DNA of 64,000 nucleotides from Clostridia bacterium (GTDB lineage Bacteria > Bacillota > Clostridia > Oscillospirales > Acutalibacteraceae). The stretch spans positions 20,557 to 84,556 of the forward strand of contig JAFNVC010000002.1 of assembly GCA_017379935.1 (NCBI GenBank). The letters are read 5' to 3'. Positions 56,699 to 64,000 of the stretch are shown here, piece after piece (positions within the stretch are counted from its first letter, which is position 1; the number at the start of each line of letters is the position of its first letter). The notes under the pieces were generated by a model. It worked only from the letters and a program-made list of their open reading frames with translations, made no database searches and was not told where the DNA came from. Position numbers and translations under genes: made by a program.

Positions 56699-57544
56699 TC
56701 ACACAGCAATCGGAATATTCTTGATCTGCGGATGTGTCTCGTAATCATCGAGCCTTACGTCATCAACCGTAAAATCATAGAAATTCTTGATTTCGGGATT
56801 GATCCAGAACTTGGGAGCGGGGAGAGGCTCGCGCTTGATAAGCTCCTCTATAACGGGAATGTGTCTGTCATAAATATGAGCGTCCGCGATAACGTGTACG
56901 AATTCACCGATTTCCATATCACACACCTGTGCAAACATATGAAGGAGAACACAGTACTGAACAACGTTCCAGTTGTTAGCCGCAAGCACGTCCTGGCTTC
57001 TCTGGTTGAGAATACCGTTGAGAACGAGTCTGCCGTTTTCACCCTGAGTAACATTGAAGGTCATACTGTAAGCGCAGGGGTAAAGTCCCATTTCGCTCAG
57101 ATCGTGATGATTGTAGATGTTGGTCATAATACGGCGGCTGAACGGGTTGTTTTTAAGGTCGTAAAGAACTCTGTCAACCTGATCGAACATACCTTCCTTA
57201 TACTTGTGCTTAACGCCGAGCTGATAGCCGTATGCCTTACCGATACTGCCGTCCTCGTCAGCCCACGAATCCCAGATATGAGAATTAAGCTCGTTGATGT
57301 TGTTTGATTTCTTCTGCCAAATCCAGAGAATTTCATCAACGCAGGATTTGAAAGCCGTACGGCGCAGAGTGAGGGCGGGAAATTCTTTTTTTAGGTCATA
57401 TCTGTTCACAACGCAAAAAAGCTTCTGTGTATAAGCGGGTGTGCCGTCCTCCCATACGGGACGAACCTTTTCACCTCTTGTGTCAGTACCGTTTTCAAGG
57501 ATGTTTTTACACATATCAATAAACAATTTGTCAGCGTAGCTCAT
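56699..57544 (-). CDS. thyA: Thymidylate synthase
   Basis: 281 residues. Conserved pieces: the early ALTLRRTAFKSCVDEILWIWQKKSNN, GKAYGYQLG, the catalytic Cys in LYPCAYSMTFNV, the following LNGILNQRSQDVLAANNWNVVQYCVLLHM, and HVIADAHIYDRHIPV. It converts dUMP to dTMP with methylene-tetrahydrofolate. Start ATG at 57544 after AAAGGAGAG. Coupled to folA downstream. Confidence 0.96.
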   Translation of the reverse strand: MSYADKLFIDMCKNILENGTDTRGEKVRPVWEDGTPAYTQKLFCVVNRYDLKKEFPALTLRRTAFKSCVDEILWIWQKKSNNINELNSHIWDSWADEDGSIGKAYGYQLGVKHKYKEGMFDQVDRVLYDLKNNPFSRRIMTNIYNHHDLSEMGLYPCAYSMTFNVTQGENGRLVLNGILNQRSQDVLAANNWNVVQYCVLLHMFAQVCDMEIGEFVHVIADAHIYDRHIPVIEELIKREPLPAPKFWINPEIKNFYDFTVDDVRLDDYETHPQIKNIPIAV

Positions 57545-57547
57545 TTT

Positions 57548-58372
57548 TTACTCTCCTTTAATTGTTATTAAACATATTTCGGGTCTGTTGTTGAAGCGCA
57601 GAGGAAGCGGGTAATTCCCGAGTCCTGAGGTGACGTACAGACTGGTGTTTTCAAAATTAAAAAGCCCCTTGTCGGTCAAAATTCCTTTGTATGTGAGCTT
57701 TGGCAAAAGATAACCGTCAAAATAAAGACCGTTAAGAAACGGAAGCCTGACCATACCGCCGTGAGTGTCTCCGCAGAATATAAGGTCAAAGCCGAAATCA
57801 CCGTAATGCTCAATTGACGGAATGTGCGAAAGCAGTATGTTCAGACGGCTTTCCGACAGCGCGTCGAACTCATTGCCGAGATCAAAGCTTGAGGAAAAAT
57901 AAACGTTATCAATCCCGTATAAAGAAAGCTCGTTGCCGTTTACGGTTATATCCCTTTTTGTATAATTTAGCAGGGTGACACGTTCTGCTGTCATCAGCTC
58001 TTTTTTATATAAATCATCGGTATCGTGGTCGCCCGTAACAACGTATACGTCCGCGATTTCACCGAGTCCTTCAAGAAAATCAACCGCCTGACCGATTTTT
58101 TGTGTCTGTCCTCTTGAATAAACATCGCCGACAAAAAAGATAAGATCAGGTGAAAGCTTTCTTGTTTCTTCAATTATCTTCAGGTTGTCCTTACCGAATT
58201 CATAAGAATGAAGGTCAGATATCAGTGCGATTTTTATTTCATCTTCAATTTTTTCTGATCTGATGGTTTCGTATGTAACTGTGAAGGTGAAATTGCCGTA
58301 ATACCATAGCGCTGAAAGAGCAACTGCGACCGAAAGAAGCAGGATGATATGTTTTTTTACCTTTGAAGTCAA
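57548..58372 (-). CDS. Membrane-anchored metallophosphoesterase (YkuE-like)
   Basis: 274 residues from a TTG at 58372 (AAGGACGTGA upstream). An N-terminal hydrophobic anchor (residues 8-28) is followed by calcineurin-type motifs: IALISDLHSYEFG, LIFFVGDVYSRGQ, YVVTGDHDTDD (GNHD variant with Asp in place of Asn), ILLSHIPSI and LIFCGDTHGGMVRLP. Resembles the YkuE/YaeI group of membrane-bound phosphoesterases. The GDHD change could affect activity. It is three bases upstream of thyA. Confidence 0.83.
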   Translation of the reverse strand: MTSKVKKHIILLLSVAVALSALWYYGNFTFTVTYETIRSEKIEDEIKIALISDLHSYEFGKDNLKIIEETRKLSPDLIFFVGDVYSRGQTQKIGQAVDFLEGLGEIADVYVVTGDHDTDDLYKKELMTAERVTLLNYTKRDITVNGNELSLYGIDNVYFSSSFDLGNEFDALSESRLNILLSHIPSIEHYGDFGFDLIFCGDTHGGMVRLPFLNGLYFDGYLLPKLTYKGILTDKGLFNFENTSLYVTSGLGNYPLPLRFNNRPEICLITIKGE

Positions 58373-58429
58373 AGTCAGATCACGTCCTTAACCACATCAT
58401 TATACAACAAAAATTTATGAAACACAATA

Positions 58430-58684
58430 TTAAATTAAAAATGCATCCAGCAAAACAATTGTTATCACTGAAGGGATACCAAACAGCGAGGCTGTCAGCA
58501 GGGTGTACCAGTTTACGGCTATCGTAACTCCCGTTATCATACCCAGCACGTTTACCGCCATCATCGAAGCTATTCCCTGAAAAACGGATGTGAAAAGGTT
58601 TTTTAGCGGTTGTCTGCTTTTGAAAACGGAGATCAGTACAGCAATACCTGCGATAATAAAAAAAGTTATAAATGCAATTTTCAT
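58430..58684 (-). CDS. bofA: Pro-sigma-K processing inhibitor BofA-like
   Basis: 84 residues, three hydrophobic helices. GIASMMAVNVLGMITGVTIAVNWYTLLTASLFGIPSVITIVLLDAFLI fits the conserved BofA C-terminus (VNxLG...TGxxIxxN..T...GxxGxPG). In sporulating Bacillus BofA holds back the SpoIVFB protease in the mother cell. Its start overlaps the yaaL stop by four bases (ATGA). Confidence 0.85.
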   Translation of the reverse strand: MKIAFITFFIIAGIAVLISVFKSRQPLKNLFTSVFQGIASMMAVNVLGMITGVTIAVNWYTLLTASLFGIPSVITIVLLDAFLI

Positions 58685-58929
58685 AATATACCACCGAAGC
58701 TGTCAGGATTGATTATTTTTCCGAGCTTCGCTTCCTTGATAAGAAAGCTGTAGTGCAGCTCAAGCTCCTTCATTTTGTATATGAGTGATTCAATTTCATA
58801 AGGATCGGTTACTTCGTTGAATAACAGCTTTACTTTATGCAATTCCTGAACGATGCGCCTTGCTTCATCTGTTATCAGTCTGTCTTCCCTTGACAAGACT
58901 TGTTTGTCAGCGAATAAATCTATTACCAT
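58681..58929 (-). CDS. yaaL: YaaL-like DUF2508 protein
   Basis: 82 residues from the ATG at 58929 (GGAGGG upstream; a TTG at 58944 overlaps that site). A soluble two-helix protein: DEARRIVQELHKVKLLFNEVTDPYEIESLIYKMKELELHYSFLIKEAK. The DUF2508 match and the partner bofA reproduce the yaaL-bofA pair of Bacillus, although recR, its usual neighbour, is missing here. Role unknown. Confidence 0.8.
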   Translation of the reverse strand: MVIDLFADKQVLSREDRLITDEARRIVQELHKVKLLFNEVTDPYEIESLIYKMKELELHYSFLIKEAKLGKIINPDSFGGIL

Positions 58930-58962
58930 TTCTTGTCCCTCCAATACTTATATAAATTAATA

Positions 58963-58991
58963 TTGTAAAGCGCAGGGATTTATGATAATAT
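58963..58991 (+). promoter_or_regulatory. Promoter of the HI0933-type flavoprotein
   Basis: TTGTAA, 17-base spacer, TAATAT, about 18 bases before the start. Confidence 0.6.
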
Positions 58992-59009
58992 TATCGGGAG
59001 GTGAGAAGA

Positions 59010-60209
59010 ATGTACGATTTAGTAATCATAGGAGCAGGCGCTTCAGGTATGGCAGCGGCATTGTCGGCAAAAAAAGAAAATCCGAAGGCAAAGGTTCTGA
59101 TTCTGGAAGCTTTACCCCGCGTAGGCAAAAAAATCCTTGCGACAGGTAACGGCAGATGTAATCTGACCAATTTTTCCGCAACTCCTGAAAGCTACGGCAA
59201 CCCGTTTGTAGCCTCTGTTATAAAGCAGTATCCGCCCGAAAAAATCGTATCGTTTTTCTCTTCAATCGGTCTTGAAAGTGTCAGCGATTCCGAGTCCAGG
59301 GTTTACCCGATGAGTAATATGGCGTCAAGCGTGCTCGATTGCCTGCGTTTTGAAATTGAAAGACTCGGTATAGAAGTTCTGACGGAAACCAAAGCGGAAT
59401 CCGTTAAAAGCGTAAACGGGATTTTTATAATCAATTCAAAAATGCGCACAAAAAAGCTGATTGTATCTGCGGGAGGAAAGGCTTCTCCGTCACAGGGCTC
59501 GGATGGTAGCGGATATGAATTGCTCAGATCGCTCGGACACAGAATAACCCCGCTTTATGCAGGTCTTGTTCAGCTTACAGTCAAGGAAAATCTCAGAACG
59601 CTCAAGGGTATAAGAGTAAAGGCCGGTGTTACTCTTAAAAATAAAAGCGGCAAAGCACTGGACAGCTCATCGGGCGAAATTCTTTTTGCGGATTACGGAC
59701 TTTCCGGTATAGCGGTAATGGACATCAGCCGAAGCGTTAAGAACGAAAATTGCATTTGTGAATTAAACGTTCTTCCCGAATTAAGTGCCGCGGATGTGTA
59801 CACATTCATCGAACGCAGTAAAAAGAGAAATCCGTCACAATCGGCTGAGGATGCTCTTACGGGCATTATTCCGCGAATGCTAGGACATTATCTTATTAAG
59901 ATGGTGGGCTTGAGTGCAGATATTCGCTTATCGGAGCTTAAGGAGCAACAGATACATTCTCTGGCGGATAAATTAAAGCACCTTACCTTCAATGTAACGG
60001 GAACAAAGGGCTTTGATAATGCGCAGATAACCGTAGGCGGTGCGGAAGTCACCGAATTTAACGAAGCAACGCTTGAATCAAGAAAGGTCAGGGGACTGTA
60101 CTGCACGGGCGAAATTCTCGATGTTGACGCACCCTGCGGCGGCTTCAATCTCCAATGGGCGTGGGCAAGCGGAATTGCGGCAGGTACAGCTGCGGCAAAA
60201 TCCTTATAA
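59010..60209 (+). CDS. HI0933-family FAD/NAD(P)-dependent oxidoreductase
   Basis: 399 residues from the ATG at 59010, five bases after GGGAGGTGA. FAD-binding N-terminus YDLVIIGAGASGMAAALSA, then the family hallmark VGKKILATGNGRCNLTN, SAGGKASPSQGSDGSGYEL, and the late GLYCTGEILDVDAPCGGFNLQWAWASG. Members include BaiN-type bile-acid reductases and other flavoproteins of unclear function; this one cannot be placed further. Single gene. Confidence 0.9.
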   Translation: MYDLVIIGAGASGMAAALSAKKENPKAKVLILEALPRVGKKILATGNGRCNLTNFSATPESYGNPFVASVIKQYPPEKIVSFFSSIGLESVSDSESRVYPMSNMASSVLDCLRFEIERLGIEVLTETKAESVKSVNGIFIINSKMRTKKLIVSAGGKASPSQGSDGSGYELLRSLGHRITPLYAGLVQLTVKENLRTLKGIRVKAGVTLKNKSGKALDSSSGEILFADYGLSGIAVMDISRSVKNENCICELNVLPELSAADVYTFIERSKKRNPSQSAEDALTGIIPRMLGHYLIKMVGLSADIRLSELKEQQIHSLADKLKHLTFNVTGTKGFDNAQITVGGAEVTEFNEATLESRKVRGLYCTGEILDVDAPCGGFNLQWAWASGIAAGTAAAKSL

Positions 60210-60214
60210 AAATT

Positions 60215-60238
60215 AACGGTCGGAAATTTCCGACCGTT
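60215..60238. terminator. Bidirectional terminator
   Basis: Perfect palindrome AACGGTCGGAA/TTCCGACCGTT between convergent genes, T-rich on both sides. Confidence 0.8.
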
Positions 60239-60242
60239 TTCT

Positions 60243-61103
60243 TTATTCGATATCCTTGAGTGCATCAATCTCAGCCTTATCGACCGTAATGCGCTTATCC
60301 TTGATGAGCTTTATTTCTTTTCTGTTATAAACTGCGGGAGCCGCCTCTGGGTATTTGTCAAGACGGATCTTGAGCATGCCCTTGAGGAGATTTACCTCAA
60401 CAACTGTGCCTTTTCCCTGAGGTGTGTCAACGATTGCGCCTACCTTCGGTGTAACGTGGAGCAGATGCTCGTATGCGTTCTGCTCATACTTCAGACAGCA
60501 CATAAGTCTGCCGCAGGTACCGCTGATTTTAGTCGGGTTGAGCGAAAGACCCTGCTCCTTTGCCATCTTGATTGAAACGGGCTGAAAATCGCCGAGGAAG
60601 CTGTTACAGCAGAAGGGTCTGCCGCAGATGCCGAGACCGCCCTTCATCTTCGATTCGTCACGAACACCGATCTGACGAAGCTCGATTCTGATTCTGAACA
60701 CGCTTGCAAGATCCTTGACGAGCTCACGGAAGTCGACACGTCCGTCGGATGTGAAGTAGAACAGAACCTTACTGCCGTCAAAGGTGTATTCAACATCAAC
60801 GAGCTTCATATCAAGCTTGTGTGCTGCAATTTTCTTAAGGCAAACCTCAAACGCTTCCTTCTCCTTGATACGGTTAGTCTCGACCGTTTTAATATCCTCT
60901 GCAGTAGCGAGTCTGATAATCGGCTTTAAAGGCTTTATGATTTCCTCGTCGTCGATTTCGCGGTTTTCCATAGCAACCTCACCGCATTCGATGCCTCTTA
61001 CAGTTTCTACGATAGCGTGGTCACCTTTATTGAATTTAATATCAAGAGGGTCAAAATAATAAATTTTTCCGACCTCTTTAAAACGGATTCCTACTACTTC
61101 CAT
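60243..61103 (-). CDS. ricT: RicT/YaaT PSP1-domain protein
   Basis: 286 residues. PSP1 C-terminal domain with the metal-binding cysteines CGRPFCCNSFLGDF and SGTCGRLMCCLKYEQ and the early GIRFKEVGKIYYFDP. In Bacillus, RicT with RicA and RicF binds [4Fe-4S] clusters and regulates RNase Y mRNA processing and entry into sporulation. Its AGGAGG site (about 61112-61117) directly adjoins the 274-bp element that separates it from holB. Confidence 0.93.
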   Translation of the reverse strand: MEVVGIRFKEVGKIYYFDPLDIKFNKGDHAIVETVRGIECGEVAMENREIDDEEIIKPLKPIIRLATAEDIKTVETNRIKEKEAFEVCLKKIAAHKLDMKLVDVEYTFDGSKVLFYFTSDGRVDFRELVKDLASVFRIRIELRQIGVRDESKMKGGLGICGRPFCCNSFLGDFQPVSIKMAKEQGLSLNPTKISGTCGRLMCCLKYEQNAYEHLLHVTPKVGAIVDTPQGKGTVVEVNLLKGMLKIRLDKYPEAAPAVYNRKEIKLIKDKRITVDKAEIDALKDIE

Positions 61104-61117
61104 TGTAAATGCCTCCT

Positions 61118-61391
61118 AGGGTGACGGTAATAATCCAAACTGTGTTTTTTTATCGGATGATTTCCGTCACGTCTTCGTTAAAATACTTGCCAATTCGCAA
61201 GGATTGGCTGTGCTTTTGCCTTGAATTGCCAAAAATCCTCTCGATAAAAATCTTCGACCCTGAAGCTGAGGATTTTCGGATGATTTTTGGGTGTTTCGGG
61301 TGCCGACAGGCTGGCGCCTTTCAAAGCCGAAACGCCGGAAAGCGCTGAAAAGACTCGCTTTCGGGCAGGTTCGGTTTATTACCGTCACCCT
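61118..61391 (-). mobile_element. MITE-like element with 16-bp terminal inverted repeats
   Basis: AGGGTGACGGTAATAA at 61118-61133 and its exact complement at 61376-61391 bound 274 bases without a real gene. Inner sequence includes short hairpins (CCGAAACGCCGG-type) and no transposase. It sits between the holB stop (61395) and the ricT ribosome binding site (61112-61117), leaving both genes whole. No target duplication was evident. Direction is unknown; the strand given is that of the operon. Confidence 0.7.
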
Positions 61392-61394
61392 GTA

Positions 61395-62258
61395 TTAACT
61401 ACCGTATGCAGTGTTTCTGAGAACGCTGCAAAGTCTGGTTATAAGCAGATTTTTATTTGCGTTTCTGTTTATACATTCGAAAAAGTGCTCAGTTACGCGG
61501 ACAAGCTCAATGATTGTGCGTAACGGCAGCTTTGATGCGAGGAGCTTCGCTGTTTCCGGATGGGTGCTGAGCAAAAGATTGCTTGAAGCGCTGACTGCAG
61601 CGGCATCGCGGAAAATAAGCTGCATCGAAGAAAGAACAGGGGAAAGCAGCTCCTTGTCTTTTTCGAACTGTGCCGTAAGGCGCATGGATTCAAGCTCCGT
61701 TACGCCGGCAAGAGCGCGGACAAGCTTATCTGCGAGCTCATCTGCCGCCTGGAGATATTCATCCGTAATTTCGTGATTGTCTGTCCCGAGGTTGAATGGT
61801 GTGACTCTCGACATAATCGTTTCGAGCAGAGAGGCTCTTGATTCGCAGACAAGGATGAACCTGGCGTATTCGGGCGGCTCTTCGATAATTTTCAGGAGAG
61901 CGTTCTGTGCCTGAATATTCATTCTGTCAACATTTTTCAGTATATAAACCTTATGCTTTGCTTCATTCGGGAGGATGTAAGCATCCTTTCGAATGTCTCT
62001 TACAACGCCGATTTTGAATGTTTTTTCGTTCTCGGCATCGGGGTCTGAAATTATCACATCGGGATGTGAGCTGTTCTGAGCCTTCAGGCAGTTTATGCAG
62101 CTGTTGCACGGAATACCGTTCTCACAAACAAAAGCGTTTGCGATGTATAAAGCGAGCTCATTGCGTGCCGAAGCACTTCCTGCGTCAATAAGAATGGCGT
62201 GAGGAAGCTTTTTGTTTTTTATTAGCTCATTTACTGTCTGAAAAATATCATTATTCAT
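61395..62258 (-). CDS. holB: DNA polymerase III delta' subunit
   Basis: 287 residues. AAA-type clamp-loader subunit: LPHAILIDAGSASARNELALYIANAFVCENGIPCNSCINCLKAQNSSHPDV contains the degenerate P-loop and zinc-knuckle cysteines (CxxCxxC...). KVYILKNVDRMNIQAQNALLKIIEEPPEYARFILVCE is the DExx/sensor 1 region. Helps load the sliding clamp onto DNA. Part of the conserved yaaQ-holB-yaaT operon. Confidence 0.92.
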   Translation of the reverse strand: MNNDIFQTVNELIKNKKLPHAILIDAGSASARNELALYIANAFVCENGIPCNSCINCLKAQNSSHPDVIISDPDAENEKTFKIGVVRDIRKDAYILPNEAKHKVYILKNVDRMNIQAQNALLKIIEEPPEYARFILVCESRASLLETIMSRVTPFNLGTDNHEITDEYLQAADELADKLVRALAGVTELESMRLTAQFEKDKELLSPVLSSMQLIFRDAAAVSASSNLLLSTHPETAKLLASKLPLRTIIELVRVTEHFFECINRNANKNLLITRLCSVLRNTAYGS

Positions 62259-62275
62259 ATATGAATGAAGCTCCG

Positions 62276-62599
62276 TTACATTTTGTAGAACTGTTCAACG
62301 TCGATGACAAAAACCGTGGCACCGCCTACGGTGATCTGTACGGGAATTGCAGGCATAATACCGCCTTCAATTGCAGGCATAACGGGAGTGAGCTCTTCTC
62401 TTTTACGGCAATTTGCTCTGAGAATATCGAGAAGCTCGTCAACCTTGTCATCTTCAACACCCATCAGAAGGGTGAGATTGCCTGCGCGAAGAAATCCGCC
62501 TGTTGTGGAAAGCTTTGTTGCATAAAAGCCGGCTTTTGTAATTTCGCCGAGTACATTCTGAGAGTCGTCACTGTTGATGATTGCAACGATAAGTTTCAT
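62276..62599 (-). CDS. darA: Cyclic-di-AMP receptor (DarA/YaaQ)
   Basis: 107 residues. PII-like fold: MKLIVAIINSDDSQNVLGEITKAGFYATKLSTTGGFLRAGNLTLLMGVED, then VQITVGGATVFVIDVEQFYKM. Extended loops and the TTGGFLRAGN motif match DarA, which binds c-di-AMP as a trimer. It probably relays the potassium/osmotic second messenger. It lies 17 bases upstream of holB, as in other Firmicutes. Confidence 0.93.
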   Translation of the reverse strand: MKLIVAIINSDDSQNVLGEITKAGFYATKLSTTGGFLRAGNLTLLMGVEDDKVDELLDILRANCRKREELTPVMPAIEGGIMPAIPVQITVGGATVFVIDVEQFYKM

Positions 62600-62614
62600 A
62601 GCGATCTACCTTCT

Positions 62615-63406
62615 TTATTTATTAAGTATTTTTAAATTTCTTTCAATAACCTTTTTGCCTCTCCAGGCATAGGCTCGGTCGGATATATCGTCGTCTGTAC
62701 GTGCCTTGAATTCAGCACCATCCCTGAATATTTCAATCGGTTCGGTTTTCACGGACTTATTCATCGGACAAACGCTCTGGCAGACATCACAGCCCCAGGC
62801 GCATCCGCTGTTTTTAATAAACATTTCCTGCTCATCGGTAAGCTCGCCTTTTTTCTGAGTGATGAACGATAAGCATTTTTCAGTATTTATTCCGTTTTCT
62901 CCGATAGCCTTTGTCGGACAGGCAGAAACACATTTCCCGCATTTGATACAGGTTATTTCGCTATCTGCGACAGCGGGATATTCACATATCATTGTTGTAA
63001 CTATTTCGCCAATAAATATCCAGGAGCCGTATTCCCTGTTGAAGAAAAGTCCGTTGAGTCCTCTTACTCCGAGTCCGGCATACATGGCAGCTCTTACTTC
63101 GGGAATGGGGGAGTTATCGGTAAATGCGACAAACTCTTCATCGGGATATTTTTCTTTTAATCGCTCAACCGTATCGGTAAGTATTCTGCCTATCGTATCG
63201 TGATAATCGGGAACAACAGCGTACCTTGAAATGTCACTGTCTGTATAGGCATCGTCACCGAAGTTATACGGGAAAAGCAGGACGATTACGGATTTTGTGT
63301 TTTCGGGAATTCTGCTGATTGATCTGCAATTTATCAGATTGTCCCTGATTTTTTCAAAGGGACAAAATCCGAACGCAGGTGCAGCTTCAGATAATATTTT
63401 ATTCAT
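62615..63406 (-). CDS. QueG-like double [4Fe-4S] protein
   Basis: 263 residues. The C-terminal half has two [4Fe-4S] motifs, CIKCGKCVSACPTKAI and CAWGCDVCQSVCPMNK. The middle resembles epoxyqueuosine reductase (DNSPIPEVRAAMYAGLGVRGLNGLFFNREYGSWIFIGEI, with the acidic residue of the QueG active site). It is shorter than typical QueG (about 350-380) and the N-terminal corrinoid-binding region is cut down, so it may do a related reduction and not necessarily make queuosine. It lies two bases after the AEC transporter gene. Confidence 0.75.
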   Translation of the reverse strand: MNKILSEAAPAFGFCPFEKIRDNLINCRSISRIPENTKSVIVLLFPYNFGDDAYTDSDISRYAVVPDYHDTIGRILTDTVERLKEKYPDEEFVAFTDNSPIPEVRAAMYAGLGVRGLNGLFFNREYGSWIFIGEIVTTMICEYPAVADSEITCIKCGKCVSACPTKAIGENGINTEKCLSFITQKKGELTDEQEMFIKNSGCAWGCDVCQSVCPMNKSVKTEPIEIFRDGAEFKARTDDDISDRAYAWRGKKVIERNLKILNK

Positions 63407-63408
63407 AA

Positions 63409-64000
63409 CTAAGCTAAGGTTTGTACTGCCGCAATAATAATCGGCATTGTTATAATTGACATAAAGCTGACTGTTGCAACTACCTGTGCGGCAAGGCTTG
63501 TATCCTTATCGTATTTGGCCGCGAACATAACGGTATTGTTTGCTGTCGGCGCACATGACGAAATCGTCAGAGCTGTCAGCAATGTACCCGAGAGTCCGGC
63601 AAGCTTGTAAATAACAACCATAACCGCGGGAAGTATTATGAGCTTTGAAAGTGCAACGAGAAGGATTTTCTTATCCTTGAATACGTCACCGAGCTTTGTA
63701 TGTGCAAGGAACGTACCGAATATGAGCATGGCCACAGGTGTCTGCATTGATGATATAAAGCTGACAGGCTGATCGATAAGCTCGGGAAGATTAACCTTGA
63801 AAATAAAGAGCGGGAGACCGATAAGCACCGAAATAACACCGGGATTTAATATCAGCTTTTTGGGATCAAATTTGCCTGATTTTCTGTCCATCATATAAAC
63901 GCCGTGAGTGAAGGAGACGACGTTGAATGCCATAACAACTGCGGAGCAGTAGAATACGCCCTCGCTTCCGAGTATAGCCTCTGTCAGCGGCAGGGTCATA
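63409..64000 (-). CDS. AEC-family transporter, 3' part
   Basis: 196 residues visible, cut by the right edge (the start lies outside). Five or more hydrophobic helices; PLTEAILGSEGVFYCSAVVMAFNVVSFTHGVYM and SCAPTANNTVMFAAKYDKDTSLAAQVVATVSFMSIITMPII are hallmarks of the auxin-efflux-carrier (AEC/malate permease) family. Transports organic acids or similar compounds; substrate unknown. Downstream neighbour is the QueG-like gene. Confidence 0.85.
   Translation of the reverse strand, partial: MTLPLTEAILGSEGVFYCSAVVMAFNVVSFTHGVYMMDRKSGKFDPKKLILNPGVISVLIGLPLFIFKVNLPELIDQPVSFISSMQTPVAMLIFGTFLAHTKLGDVFKDKKILLVALSKLIILPAVMVVIYKLAGLSGTLLTALTISSCAPTANNTVMFAAKYDKDTSLAAQVVATVSFMSIITMPIIIAAVQTLA

Noticed and set aside
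61109-61388. Short frames inside the 274-bp element on both strands
   Set aside because: Composition follows the inverted repeats, no start signals, and no protein family recognised.

Overview
This window looks like the chromosome of a spore-forming, anaerobic gut or rumen Clostridium-class Firmicute, most likely of the Ruminococcaceae/Oscillospiraceae type. The reasons are the spoIIA operon (spoIIAA-spoIIAB-sigF), bofA and ricT; Gram-positive ribosome binding sites (AGGAGG, GAGGTGA) and TTGACA/TATAAT promoters; T-box and ZTP riboswitch control; pyruvate formate-lyase; a NuoEF/NfnB-type flavin transhydrogenase-like complex; and a secreted dockerin protein. No prophage, CRISPR array or restriction system was seen. 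The species cannot be told from sequence reading alone.

Layout. 1-10 kb: 5' end of a secreted GH3 glycosidase, an aldo/keto reductase, a sugar-type MFS symporter with a long charged tail, a CofE-like protein, a ProX-type tRNA deacylase, a secreted repeat/dockerin protein, and small redox proteins. 10-15.5 kb (minus strand): pflB-pflA behind a ZTP riboswitch, then a MaoC protein, an MGMT-family protein and a YitT-like membrane protein. 14.8-16 kb: tRNA-Ser(CGA), a variable-hairpin repeat array and a 35-bp duplication around a small membrane protein. 16-20.3 kb: three-gene flavin/iron-sulfur complex resembling the Sporomusa-type (Stn) electron-bifurcating transhydrogenase. 20.3-23.5 kb: small membrane and hypothetical genes, a GH10-like lipoprotein, 6S RNA and a DUF1292 protein. 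23.6-24.3 kb: a roughly 640-nt autonomous non-coding transcription unit built from repeated modules of about 50 nt; this is the strongest candidate for something undescribed. 24.3-30.5 kb: secreted phosphoesterase and two GH2 glycosidases. 30.6-34 kb: ylmH, GDPD, DapA/NanA-like aldolase, TetR regulator.

34-40 kb: T-box-valS, folC, spoIIA operon. 40-44.6 kb: amidohydrolase, complete proline operon proB-proA-proC, then a methyltransferase preceded by an 11-codon arginine-rich leader peptide and an intrinsic terminator, an arrangement typical of drug-inducible attenuation. 44.6-51.3 kb: CorA, phosphoesterase, DUF378, PHP phosphatase, DUF4364, tatD, metG. 51.5-56.2 kb: two glycosyltransferase-like genes, a histidine phosphatase and a membrane protein with a possible PD-(D/E)XK core. 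56.2-64 kb: folA-thyA, phosphoesterase, bofA-yaaL, a HI0933-type flavoprotein, darA-holB-ricT with a 274-bp element with 16-bp terminal inverted repeats wedged between holB and ricT, a QueG-like protein and an AEC transporter cut by the window end.

How it fits together: carbohydrate breakdown outside the cell (GH3, dockerin protein) and inside it (two GH2 enzymes, symporter) feeds pyruvate, which PflB splits to acetyl-CoA and formate; the flavin complex can balance NADH, NADPH and ferredoxin. One-carbon metabolism recurs (ZTP-controlled pfl, folC, folA, thyA). All functional calls are from reading translated proteins and motifs; no database search was run.
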